Shown here in pieces: positions 55,010 through 64,000 of a stretch of DNA of 64,000 nt (its first letter is position 1; the number at the start of each line of letters is the position of its first letter). This DNA comes from Dromiciops gliroides (taxonomy: Eukaryota > Chordata > Mammalia > Microbiotheria > Microbiotheriidae), in contig NC_057861.1 of NCBI RefSeq assembly GCF_019393635.1, positions 664,457,232 through 664,521,231 on the forward strand, in the 5' to 3' direction. A program made the translations under genes and the position numbers. Under the pieces are notes generated by a model that saw nothing but the letters and a program-made list of their open reading frames with translations, did not search any database and was not told the DNA's origin.

Positions 55010-56095
55010 ATGTCCTTTTTTCTTTTTCCTTTTTCAATATTTTATAGTTGCTCTTTTTCCCCCTTTTCTAGCACTGTCACTTCTCAATGACTGATCCTCT
55101 GACCCCCAATGGAACACTCCCTTATTACAAATAAATGTAGTAAAGCAAAAGAAATAAATATATTGGCCATGTCTGAAAATGTATAGTGGACTTTATATCT
55201 ATAGTGTACCAACTCTCTACTGAGAGGAAAAAGGCATCCAGTCCCCTGGTTATAAGTGGTGGTTGTATTGATCAGAGCCTTGATGTATTTCAATGTTATT
55301 TTCCTATATGTTATTGTGACCATCATGTAAACTTATCTCCTGGATCAACTATTTCACTCCGTATTCATTAATACTAGGCTTACCAAGTTCTTATGAATTC
55401 TTCATATGTAGCATTTTTATTGCATAAATTATGTTCCATTATTTCTGTTCACAACATGTTCAGCCATTCCCCAATCAATGGGAACATATTTTCCTTATGC
55501 ATCTTAACTACTTCAAAAAAGTGCTTCCATTATCATCATCATCATTATTACTATTACTATTATTATTGCATATATGAGACTTTTGTTACTGTCTTTAACC
55601 TTCTTGAGTATATGTGTATTAGGAGTGCTGCTGAATCAAACAGTGAGTAAAATTTACTGATTTTTTTCAGTTTAATTTTAAATCGTTTTCCAAGATGATT
55701 AGACAAGTTTCCAGGTCCACCAAAATTCTATTGGTCTGTCCCCAGTGAAAATTAATCATTTTTGTATCATCATATTTGCCATCTAATGACTTTCAGGTGA
55801 AATCTCATAATTGTTTTATTTGCATTTCTCTTATTATTAGTAACCTGTAGCATTTTTTCATATAGATTTTGATAGTTCACATTTTTCTCTTTGAAAACTA
55901 ACTGCTCATGGATAAAGCACTGGCCCTGGAATCAGGAGGATCTGAGTTCAAATCCGGCCTCAGACACTTGACACTTACTAGTTGTGTGACCCTGGGCAAG
56001 TCACTTAACCCTCATTGCCCCAAAAGGAAAAAAAAATTAATGCATAGAAAACTAATTGCTCATACCCTTTTTTTAAAACCACTTATCTATTTGTA
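55010..56095 (-). mobile_element. Old L1 3' half (antisense), with a SINE insert
   Basis: Antisense blocks: CAGCCATTCCCCAATCAATG, CTTGAGTATATGTGTATTAG, CAGTTTAATTTTAAATCGTT, TTTATTTGCATTTCTCTTAT, TAGCATTTTTTCATATAGAT. No open frame. The edges are uncertain. Confidence 0.6.
55910..56046 (+). repeat. WSINE, slightly 5'-truncated, 17-bp TSD, in L1
   Basis: It starts inside the head (GGATAAAGCACTGGCCCTGG) and ends in an A-rich tail. TSD GAAAACTAACTGCTCAT (55,893-55,909) and GAAAACTAATTGCTCAT (56,047-56,063), one mismatch. Confidence 0.93.
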
Positions 56096-56489
56096 TTTGT
56101 ATCTTATCTATTTCTATTCCCTGAATTTGTTCCATGCAAACATACCTTCCAAGATCAATTCTTATACCTCCAAGAAAAGTTCCCTATGCTAATATTTGAA
56201 AAAAAGGAAGTCTTAAGGGATTGAGGAAGTCATCACGGACAAGTAGGAACATAATTTGAGTTTAAGAATAATTAGAATTTGTATAGCTGATGAGAAATAA
56301 AGTAATCATAGTAATAGTGCTAACAAAAGCATAGAAATAGAAAAGCCCAATGAAAATTTAGTAAGAATAGAAAGGAAGGGATGTATATAAAAGATACCAC
56401 AAAGGAAGACAATGACTAATTTCATAAGGGATTAGGGGCTAGGTATAAGGAGACGTATTCCTTTACATTATCAAGAGCACCATTTCTTT

Positions 56490-56651
56490 CTGTCTTTCTT
56501 TTCTTTTCTTTTTTTGTGGAGCAATGAGGGTTAAATGATTTGCCCAGGGTCACACATCTAGTAAGTGTCAAGATTTTGAGGCTGGATTTGAACTCAGGTC
56601 CTCCTGAATCCAGGGCTTGTGTTTTATCTGCTGCACCACCTAGCTGCCCCT
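56490..56651 (-). repeat. WSINE-type SINE
   Basis: T/C-rich tail, GGAGCAATGAGGGTTAAATG to GCACCACCTAGCTGCCCC. Confidence 0.9.
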
Positions 56652-56773
56652 ATAATACAATTTTGATGGAATTTTGTTTATATCTAGAAGACTCCTCTAC
56701 CCCCCAGCAAATCCTACATGGCACAAATAACAATGGCACATTAAGTAGTAGCAAAATTGTGGCTACACATTTC

Positions 56774-56900
56774 TGAAAAAGTTAAACATGATGTCATTTA
56801 TATATGAAAGTTGTGTTTGATGTTTTAAAATCTACATATAAAAAAATTTAAAAATTAAAAAAATTAAAATCTACATATAGCTTAACTTGCCTTGTTTTGG
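56774..56900 (-). repeat. Inverted-repeat arm 1
   Basis: CTGAAAAAGTTAAACATGAT, GTCATTTATATATGAAAGTT, and CTTAACTTGCCTTGTTTT are the reverse complement of sequence at 60,470-60,555. An inner AAAATCTACATATA is duplicated in this arm only. Confidence 0.85.
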
Positions 56901-58080
56901 GGTTTTTGAAGGATTTTTTTCAGTAGGTTCTATAAGGGCTAAAATTCTAGCTATACTAACTAAAATCTAATGAGTGGTCACCAATAAATTATAAGCTTTA
57001 GCAAGAGTATTTAAGTGTTTACGTATGTATTAGAGAGCATTATGATCAGATAGAAAGGTAAAAATCTAACTATTTCTAAGAGACCTTATCATCCAACCCA
57101 CCATGGTGAGGTCAGGAACCAAAAAGAGACCGAATCCCCCCACCGGCATCCACTTCCTACATTGTGTCCTCCTCCCAGAAATGGGAGGCTCCTCAAGTTG
57201 ATTGGCTGGTAGCCTTGATAGACAGTACCCATGAGCAAACATCACTTCCTGACGCTAAGGACCTTCACCACATGGCTTGCCCTCAGAGGCCTTTCTACAG
57301 TGTCTCCAGAGGGTGGCGTCATTCCAATTGTTACAGTCCCCCCTTTGTTTCTTCAAGAAACAGGGTTTGTACTTTTGTCTTGGACACCTTGTGGCCTCTC
57401 TTCTCTTGTCTGTGTCTGAGATGATTCCTACAGTGACCTTGTAGCTAATTCCCTAAATCTATAAAAAGGCAATTTCCATCTCCCAATACTTTACGAAGAC
57501 TGAGTCCCAAGGCACGTAACTGATCGGTGGGGCTATCAAATGGGAACTTCCTAGTTTCCTTGATGAAACAGTCAAAAATACAGAATATAATATCCTATGC
57601 TAACTAACAATATGTTAATAACAATATAGAAAAGGGAGAGAGGAAAGTTTTGTGCAGAGGGGCAGTCCCTCATGAACCGGCACTTTGACATTGGTCTTGC
57701 GAAGGGAGGGCTTCTGCAGAGAGTACATGTTACAGATGGTGTATATTATAACAGAAGGAGAAAAACAATAACAACAAAACTGCTCATTTAAAGTCTCTGA
57801 AAGTCTTTTCTCAGATGTCCTCTAGATGTAGTCATGGAATGGAAGTCTTTTCAGGGGTTGATGTGTGGATGCTGGTAATCAGCCAGGAAAATTTCCTACA
57901 AAATTGAGCTTAACACAACTTTAAAATAGCTTTGTCAGTAATCAAGTCAAACAATTAAAGTTCTCAAAAACATGTCTAAGGGAATTCAGAATCTTAGTTG
58001 TTATACATGAAACATATAATAAAACAAAAATTGAAACATTCTTTAAAACTTAATATTACTATAGTACCCCCCCCCTTTGG
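56900..58080 (-). mobile_element. Endogenous retrovirus 3' end with LTR (fossil)
   Basis: On the minus strand, a polypurine tract (AAAGGGGGGAC, 57,336-57,346) is followed at once by an LTR-like start TGTAACA at 57,335. This is the normal 3' junction of a retrovirus. The LTR-like part extends to about 56,905. Upstream retroviral-like text reaches at least a second purine tract near 58,064-58,077. No recognisable gene is intact. It is a degraded 3' remnant, probably old. Class uncertain. Confidence 0.5.
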
Positions 58081-58136
58081 AGGGTAAATTGAGAAGACAA
58101 TTGCTGTGATATTAATTTTAAAAAATAATTTCTAGG

Positions 58137-58285
58137 GCAGCTAGGTGGCTCAGTGGATAGAGCACCGGCCCTGGATTCAGGACTCCCTGAGTTCAAATCC
58201 GGTCTCAGATACTTAACACTTACTAGTTGTGTGACCCTGGGCAAGTCACTTAACCCCAATTGCCTCACTAAAAAAAAAAATCTTA
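58137..58285 (+). repeat. WSINE-type SINE
   Basis: GGCAGCTAGGTGGCTCAGTG to CCCCAATTGCCTCACT and an A-tail. Confidence 0.93.
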
Positions 58286-58289
58286 AAAA

Positions 58290-59265
58290 AAATAATAATA
58301 ATAATTTTAATCTCTGTTTCATCACTTTTTGCATCATCTAATTATTCTCATGCCATTAATTTCAAAATGTAGATGTAATAGCATAGAAATCCTATGTAAC
58401 CTCTGAACTGACATTATCACTCCAAGTGAATTTAGAACACTTTTGATTCCGATATCTAAAATCCCCAATACTCATATCAATACCTTGCTGCTTACTTCTA
58501 CATTTCTGTAAAATATGTACCCTTCCAGGGCAAAAGAAGCAGTCTTGAATTATGATGATGATTGTCATTTTTATTCAGCTTAAGTTTGTCTTCTTTAACC
58601 CCTCTATATTGTCTGTCAGTTCTTTCATAATGCAAATGCTTTATAAGGTTACTAATTAAAGACAAAAGCAGATTAACAAAATTATGAACAAAAGGAGCAT
58701 ATCTGGGATTTAAAGGGTTTTCTAAGGTTGTCTTGGGAAAACCACAGCAGGTCAAGTCAGAATCACAGCCAGGCTGGGGAAGGGGTGAGCCTGAGTAGAA
58801 GCTGAAAATGTAGATACAGAAAGCTGTGCATGCGCAATATCAGAATCTGAGGAGGGTGGATTAGATCTTATGACCTGAATGGTAAGATATTAGAGGTAAA
58901 GTTTATAGATGTGAAGAAGATTTTGTTTGTGAGCAGTTAACTAGATTAGTGTAGGTCCTGAACCTCTACCCTAGGCAGAGGTATGCTGGTAAATATTTCA
59001 TAACTGTTTCTTGAAAGGAATTATGCATGGAATATTTTAATATTTGTTTTATTGTTATTTTCTGTTTCTTAAATGACCATAGTTATGCCATGTACCCTGT
59101 CCTCATCCTTTCCAGAGAGCTATTCCATATCAAGTCAGTACAATTGACCAATGAATTGAAAAAGTCCAAAAAATATGTGCAATACGTAACACCTGTGGAC
59201 CTCCCACCTCCATAAAGGGGCAGGTTGAAGTTTTTTGTCATATCTTTTCATTTTAGTCCAATTTG
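58290..59265. other. Unassigned; may be more of the retroviral fossil
   Basis: Continuation of minus-strand text beside the LTR fossil. An 85-codon open stretch at 58,498-58,755 is not recognised. Confidence 0.35.
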
Positions 59266-59269
59266 ATCT

Positions 59270-60340
59270 TTACAATTTGGCTACATTTTTAAAAATTTGG
59301 ATGTGTAGTTCTTTCCATTTCCATTATTCTAAAGTGTGTGTTCTTTTCTTGGCTCTGCTGACTTCATTCTGCATCAGTTCATATAGCTTTTTCCATACTT
59401 CTCTGAATTAATAACACACATTCTTTCTTATAGGACAACATTCCATTACATTTATTTGGCACCATTTGTTTAGTCATTTTCCAATGGAAGGGCATTTACT
59501 TTGTTTCTATTTTTTAGCTATCACAAAAAGTGCTACTATAAATATTTTGGAGTATGTGGTGACTTCTTTTATTGATGGCATCTTTAGGGTATTAGCCTAG
59601 TAATTTTAGTCTCTGGTTCAAAAGGTATGAACATTTTAGTCACTTTATTTGCATAATTGCAAAGTATGTTCTAAAGCCATTGGATCATTTCACAGCTCCA
59701 CCAATAATGTATTAGTATGCCCATCTCCCTATGATTCCTCCAACATTGACTATTGCCATTTTGGGATCATTTTTGCCAGTTTTCAGGGTGTGAGATGGAA
59801 TCTCAGGGTTGTTTTACCTTGTATTTCTCCTGTTAGTGATTGAGAGCATTTTTTTCACATAGTTGTGAGTTCTTTGCAGGTCTTTTAAGAACTGTTTGTA
59901 GCCTTTGACCATTTATCTGTTGATGAATTCTTATGTCATACGTATTTATTAATTGTTTCTATATCTGAGCTACCAAAACCCTTATCAGAGAAATTTGATA
60001 CAAAGAAATTTTTTGTCATTTGACACTTCCCCTCTTATCCTAGATGCATTAATGTTGTTCGTGCAAAAGATTTTCAGTTTCAAGCAAAAGTACTATTTTA
60101 TCTTTTTTTAATTGCCTCTATTTCTTGTTTGGTTAAGAATATATCACCTACCCACAGCTATGAGAGTTATGTGATTTGTTTCTCTTCTATGCATGACATA
60201 CTTCAAAGTTTTATCTGCCTTATTAACATTGTCTTAAACTTAGACAATCAAGTCTAGCCTTTAATTGGAGGATTTTCCATTTTCCTAGGTGTAAATACTT
60301 ACACTGAAAATTTAACAATTAGCTCTTTTTACAATTTAGC
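59270..60340 (-). mobile_element. Old L1 3' half (antisense)
   Basis: CTGACTTCATTCTGCATCAG, TAGTCATTTTCCAATGGAAG, AAAAGTGCTACTATAAATAT, CATTTCACAGCTCCACCAAT, TTACCTTGTATTTCTCCTGT, CTTATCAGAGAAATTTGATA, TTGTTCGTGCAAAAGATTTT follow L1 ORF2 in antisense. No frame is open. Confidence 0.65.
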
Positions 60341-60469
60341 ATTAGCACATCCTCCCACCCATTTCAGTGCAAGATTCTAACTCCCAGGGCTGACCTATCC
60401 AGGAACAAACCCTACACATCTGGCATTTTTATATGAAAATATAAAAAAAATTTTAAATAAAAAAAAAAC

Positions 60470-60555
60470 AAGGCAAGTTAAGCTATATGTAGATTTTTAA
60501 GCATCAAACATAACTTTCATATATAAATGACAACATGGTTAACTTTTTCAGCCTT
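60470..60555 (+). repeat. Inverted-repeat arm 2
   Basis: CAAGGCAAGTTAAGCTATAT, AACTTTCATATATAAATGAC and GGTTAACTTTTTCAG mirror arm 1 with few mismatches. Similarity ends at the same CAG in both arms. Confidence 0.85.
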
Positions 60556-60664
60556 TGAGGAGTGGACTTCTTGAGTTCATGAACAGCTCCATTTTTAGAC
60601 TATCTTCTTCAAGCATAAGTCAAGAGATTAGGAAGACTAAATTCTTGATCCACAAAATCAACCT

Positions 60665-60885
60665 TTAAGCTCTCTTCACCCCCCCTCCTCTCCTCTCCTT
60701 TCTCTCCTCTTCTTTCTTTCTCTCCCCTCCGTCCCCCTCTCCCCCCTCCCCCCCTCTGCCCCTCTCTCCCTCCTCCTCCCCCTCCCTCTTTCCCTCTCTC
60801 CCTCTCTCTCTCTTCTCTCTCCCCCCTTCTCACCCCCTTCCTCTCCCTCTCCCTCCATCCCTCTCCATCTCCCCCCCAACCAGGT
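60665..60885. repeat. Pyrimidine (CT/CCT) low-complexity tract
   Basis: About 220 bp of nearly pure C and T. The Glu/Arg/Gly-rich minus-strand open frames (up to 157 aa) come from this tract and are not genes. Confidence 0.95.
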
Positions 60886-60906
60886 TTTTGTAAGAAACAT
60901 TGCTTA

Positions 60907-61169
60907 TCCAGGTGTGGTGGCACTCTGTTGGGTTGCTTAAGGTATGACAAGACTAAAGCCAATAGGGTGTTTACACTAAATACATCTTTAAACGATGAGT
61001 CCCTAGGAGAGGGAGTTATGAAGTTGTCTAATGAGAATTTAACTGACCCAGATTGGAAACTGAGTGGGGTCAAAGCTCCCATGCAGATTAGTAATAGGAT
61101 CAGGTCAGCTAATAGCTATTATATTTCCAGCCTTGGTCTATTGGGAGACCCAGTCTTTATTTTTTTTTA
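60907..61169 (+). pseudogene. RN7SL: 7SL (SRP) RNA pseudogene, near full length
   Basis: Sense 7SL blocks in order: CCAGGTGTGGTGGCAC (5' end), AGGGTGTTTACACTAAATAC, CTAGGAGAGGGAGTTATGAA, TTGTCTAATGAGAATTTAAC, TGACCCAGATTGGAAACTGA, GGTCAAAGCTCCCATGCAGA, TTAGTAATAGGATCAGG, TTCCAGCCTTGGTCTATTGG, GAGACCCAGTCTTTATTTTT. Part of the early Alu-domain region is shortened. It is independent of the copy at 37.5 kb (opposite strand, different changes). Confidence 0.85.
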
Positions 61170-61218
61170 AGTTTGCATTAGTTTTCATTTGATGTTTGCC
61201 CTAAGAATATTAAAAACA

Positions 61219-61385
61219 GGGACAGCTAGGTGGCACAGTGGATAAAGCACCAGCCCTGAATTCAGGAGGACCTGAGTTCAAATCTGACCTCAAACACTTG
61301 ACACTTACTAGCTGTGTGACCCTGGGCAAGTCACTTAACCCTCATTGCACACACACACCCACCCCCCCCCAAAAAAAAAAAAACT
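61219..61385 (+). repeat. WSINE-type SINE with ACAC/C-run tail
   Basis: GGGACAGCTAGGTGGCACAG to ACCCTCATTGCACAC, then ACACCC, a C-run and an A-run. Confidence 0.92.
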
Positions 61386-61694
61386 AAAAGGCTAACTTTG
61401 TTTATTAATTTGTTTCACCTCTGCTGAGGTTTGGTTTTATTGGGATTCTTTCTTCCTTTGTCTTCTCCCACCTCTTTTCAACATTGTTAACTTTTGTGGT
61501 TCTTGTAATTTAAAAGTAATTAGAATTTCCCAACTTGGATTTCATCCTTCTTATATACACTTCAATTGTGTGAGGAAAAATATTCACACTTCTTTGAAAT
61601 AAAACCAAAGCACCTTAAGATGAATTGTATAAAATTGCCAGTTTCTGATAGAATTCATTCATTGAATAACTAATAAAATTCATATCTGCATGAG

Positions 61695-61868
61695 GTTTTA
61701 AGGTTTACAGTGGATTTTCTCACAACCAGCCTGCAATGTTGACAGTCAAAACATTTTATCCCCACATTACAAATGAGGAACCTGAAGTTCCCTAGGTGCA
61801 ATTACTTGTTTACAGTTAGTAAGTGTCAGACTTGGGATTTAAACCCAGATCTAACTTTAGGTTCATCA
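61695..61868 (-). repeat. MIR-type SINE, old
   Basis: TTTTATCCCCACATTACAAA, TGAGGAACCTGAAGTTCCCT, TTACAGTTAGTAAGTGTCAG, GATTTAAACCCAGATCTAAC. Confidence 0.7.
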
Positions 61869-61950
61869 TTCTTTTTATTACAATGTGTAACTTACTATGT
61901 GTAAGTTACTGTAGGAAGAAGGAAGATGAAGAGTTAAAAGCCAATGTTCT

Positions 61951-62110
61951 GGGGCAGCTAGATGGCACAGTAGATAAAGCACTGGCCCTGGATTCAGGAG
62001 TAACCGAGTTCAAATCCGACCTCAGACACTTAACACTTACTAGCTGTGTGACCCTGGGCAAGTCACTTAACCCCAATTGTCTCACCAAAAAAAAAAAAAA
62101 AATTAAAAAA
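61951..62110 (+). repeat. WSINE-type SINE, young, perfect TSD
   Basis: Full copy with an A-rich tail. TSD AAAAGCCAATGTTCT at 61,936-61,950 and 62,111-62,125, no mismatch. Confidence 0.95.
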
Positions 62111-62234
62111 AAAAGCCAATGTTCTTATCTTCCAGGAGCCTACCGTAGGTATTTCTAAATATAAGGAAGTGTATTCTAAAAGCCAAATGAATTCTGGGAC
62201 AATTTGTACTAGAGGAGCTCAGAGGATGGACAGA

Positions 62235-62625
62235 CCACTATATACTGTATGAGGATTGGTTGAAGGAACTGAGAATCCTTAATGTAAAGAAGAGAAGACT
62301 GAAGGGGGAAATGGTAGCTTTCTTTAGGTTCTTGAAAGGCTGCTGTGTGAAGAAGGGATTTGACTTAACTCTGTTTACCATAGGGAAGAACTAGGAGCAA
62401 GGAAATTTAAGTTTGGTGCAAGGAAAAACTTCCTCTTCTGTTACATTTAAGGGTATCTAAAAGCAGAATGGGATGCCTTGGGAAATGGTGGGATTTTCTT
62501 CACTGGAGATATTCATATAAAGGTTGGATGACAACTTATCAGGTATGTTTGAGAGGGAATTCTTGTCCAGGAATGTGTTTTATTAGATGACCTCTGAGAT
62601 CCCATTTGACTGTTGAAAATATTTG
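62235..62625 (+). mobile_element. CR1/L3-like ancient LINE-derived repeat
   Basis: GGATTGGTTGAAGGAACTGA, GAGAATCCTTAATGTAAAGA, GCAAGGAAAAACTTCCTCTT, AGAATGGGATGCCTTGGGAA, TTCACTGGAGATATTCATAT, GATGACCTCTGAGATCCCAT. Collinear with 42,065-42,470 and better preserved. Confidence 0.6.
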
Positions 62626-62961
62626 ATGTGACTTTGGGATGTAGTGATCAGCAAGTTCTTCTAGGAAGAGCTAAATGTTGAATTAGACCTTGAAGACTAG
62701 GTCAGATACTGTCCGTAGAAATTCACTTAGTAAACATTTCTTTAATCAAATACACAGAGATTGGTCAATTACAGTGGATAAGGATTATAGGCAGGTCCAA
62801 TGGCATAAGCATAATGCACTAAAGCAGCAAAATATAATAAGTTGTATTTAGGATATGGTGGGCAAGCCTAAGTAGAGTAAAAGTTTGTGTATGGGGGTAG
62901 GAGATAAGTCTAGAAAAGTACATTAAGGCTCATAAGCTATTTATTTATCTATATTTTTAAC

Positions 62962-63105
62962 CTTTTTTTTTCAGGGCAATAGGGGTTAAGTGACTTGCCC
63001 AGGGTCACACAGCTAGTAAGTGTTAAGTGTCTGAGGCTGGATTTGAACTCAGGTACTCCTGAATCCAGGACCGATGCTTTATCCACTGTGCCACCTAGCT
63101 GTCCC
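62962..63105 (-). repeat. WSINE-type SINE with TSD
   Basis: T-run, CAGGGCAATAGGGGTTAAGT to GTGCCACCTAGCTGTCCC. CTATATTTTTAAC precedes it and CTATATTTTTACT follows it. Confidence 0.93.
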
Positions 63106-63273
63106 CTATATTTTTACTTTGACTTTAATTTTAAAAATCTTTTCTAATTAATTTTTGACCAAGGGATCATGGTTAGAAAATTAATCTGAAAGTCACCTAG
63201 AGAAAAGAAGGGATGGAGGAGAGGCTTTGAGAAGGGAGACCAATTGAGAGGCTATTTCAAAGTTCTATAGTAG

Positions 63274-63424
63274 GGGCAGCTGGATGGCGCAGTGGTTAAA
63301 GCGCTGGCCCTGGATTCAGGAGTACCTGAGTTCAAATCCGGCCTCAGACACTTGACACTTACTAGCTGTGTGACCCTGGACAAGTCATTTAACCCCCATT
63401 GCCCCGCAAAAAAACAAAACAAAA
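63274..63424 (+). repeat. WSINE-type SINE, young, perfect 16-bp TSD
   Basis: GGGGCAGCTGGATGGCGCAG with several intact CpGs, ending in an AAAAC-repeat tail. TSD CAAAGTTCTATAGTAG at 63,258-63,273 and 63,425-63,440 is perfect. Confidence 0.95.
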
Positions 63425-63689
63425 CAAAGTTCTATAGTAGACATGAGATAATACAAATGAATTGAAATGTTACAATAAAATTGTATTGTGTTTCTTATTA
63501 CTTTATTAAGTACTTCTTTATTAATCCTGTTGTTTCACATGATTCAAAGAAGTATGTTAGTATCCAAAATATTGCCAATACAAAATGTCCTGACTCAGAG
63601 ATTCTCAACTTAAAAGGAGCTTTCCTTGTGTATTCAAAAAAAAAAAAAAAAACCAAGATTTCCCTCTCTACCATCCCTGTTAGCTAATT

Positions 63690-64000
63690 GTCCATCCTCT
63701 GTTTGAAGATGGTGAGCTCACTACTCCTTGAGGTATCCTATTCCAAATTTGGAAAGCTCTTATTATAAATATGTCCTCCTTATATTAGGATGAAATCTAC
63801 TTCTCTGTGACTGCAATATATTGTTCTTATTCTGCTTTTGGGGGTCAGTGAGAACAAGTCAAATTTGGCTTCTACATCATAATGTTCCATGAATTTTATA
63901 AGACAGCCATTATGTCCCTTCTAAATTTCCCCTACTCCAAGCTTAAAATTTCCAGTTTCCTTAAGCAATCCTCACATGACACAATCTGTAGGCTTATCAT
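63690..64000 (-). mobile_element. CR1/L3-like ancient repeat (antisense)
   Basis: CTCACTACTCCTTGAGGTAT, CCTATTCCAAATTTGGAAAG, AAGACAGCCATTATGTCCCT, AGTTTCCTTAAGCAATCCTC. By order of blocks this is the reverse strand of the 42.1- and 62.2-kb family. It runs off the window. Confidence 0.5.

Noticed and set aside
56774-60555. A 3.7-kb DNA transposon bounded by the inverted repeats
   Set aside because: The interior is a patchwork of a retroviral fossil, a SINE and an old L1. No transposase and no target duplication is seen at the outer edges.
60609-61082. 157-aa minus-strand open frame rich in Glu, Arg and Gly
   Set aside because: It spans the pyrimidine tract and part of the 7SL pseudogene; there is no protein signature.

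Overview
This window is repeat-rich, AT-rich mammalian nuclear DNA, and the repeats point to a marsupial. It carries many copies of the tRNA-derived marsupial SINE (WSINE/WALLSI type), CORE-SINEs with a BovB/RTE-like tail (Mar-1 type), MIR/THER-type SINEs, L1 elements with marsupial-like 3' ends, two ORF2-less HAL1 (half-L1) elements and old L2 fragments. I cannot name the species. Several SINE copies have perfect target-site duplications (TSDs) of 15-16 bp and clean A-tails, so SINE and L1 activity was recent on this lineage.

I find no intact protein-coding gene. Nearly all long open frames are shadows of repeats: GAAA/GGAA arrays, SINE tRNA heads, or L1 ORF fragments. The gene-derived items are: a processed ATG12 pseudogene (about 33,860-34,980, + strand) with a SINE inside its 3' UTR; two full or near-full 7SL (SRP) RNA pseudogenes (37,528-37,828 minus; 60,907-61,169 plus); and an unrecognised minus-strand open region at 51,037-51,643 with splice-like boundaries, the only segment that could be part of a host gene or an unidentified fossil.

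Layout. 1-10 kb: old MIR and L2 remnants, two WSINEs, a possible LTR and a hAT element inside a THER SINE. 10.9-13.8 kb: a full HAL1 with TSD. 14-24 kb: L2, MIR and hAT remnants, and a reverse-strand L1 with two SINE insertions. 26-30 kb: an LTR-like fossil and the large GAAA/GGAA microsatellite. 31.1-35.2 kb: second HAL1, ATG12 retrocopy, GGAA array. 37-41 kb: 7SL pseudogene, Mar-1, and a triple nest (MIR holding a hAT holding an L1 deletion derivative). 42-49 kb: two L1 3' ends and an LTR-like fossil. 49-56 kb: mostly unique sequence with MIRs and the unrecognised open region. 56.7-60.6 kb: a retroviral 3'-end fossil and an old L1 between two inverted copies of a ~90-bp sequence. 60.6-64 kb: pyrimidine tract, second 7SL pseudogene, young SINEs and CR1/L3-like fossils.

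Nothing here amounts to a new biological system. The best leads are structural: a microsatellite that looks like an expanded tail-only insertion, an L1 5'UTR joined straight to its 3' end, a SINE fragment carried as part of the HAL1 family, and repeated hAT landings at CTAG sites inside MIR/THER SINEs. All family assignments come from reading the sequence; no search was run.
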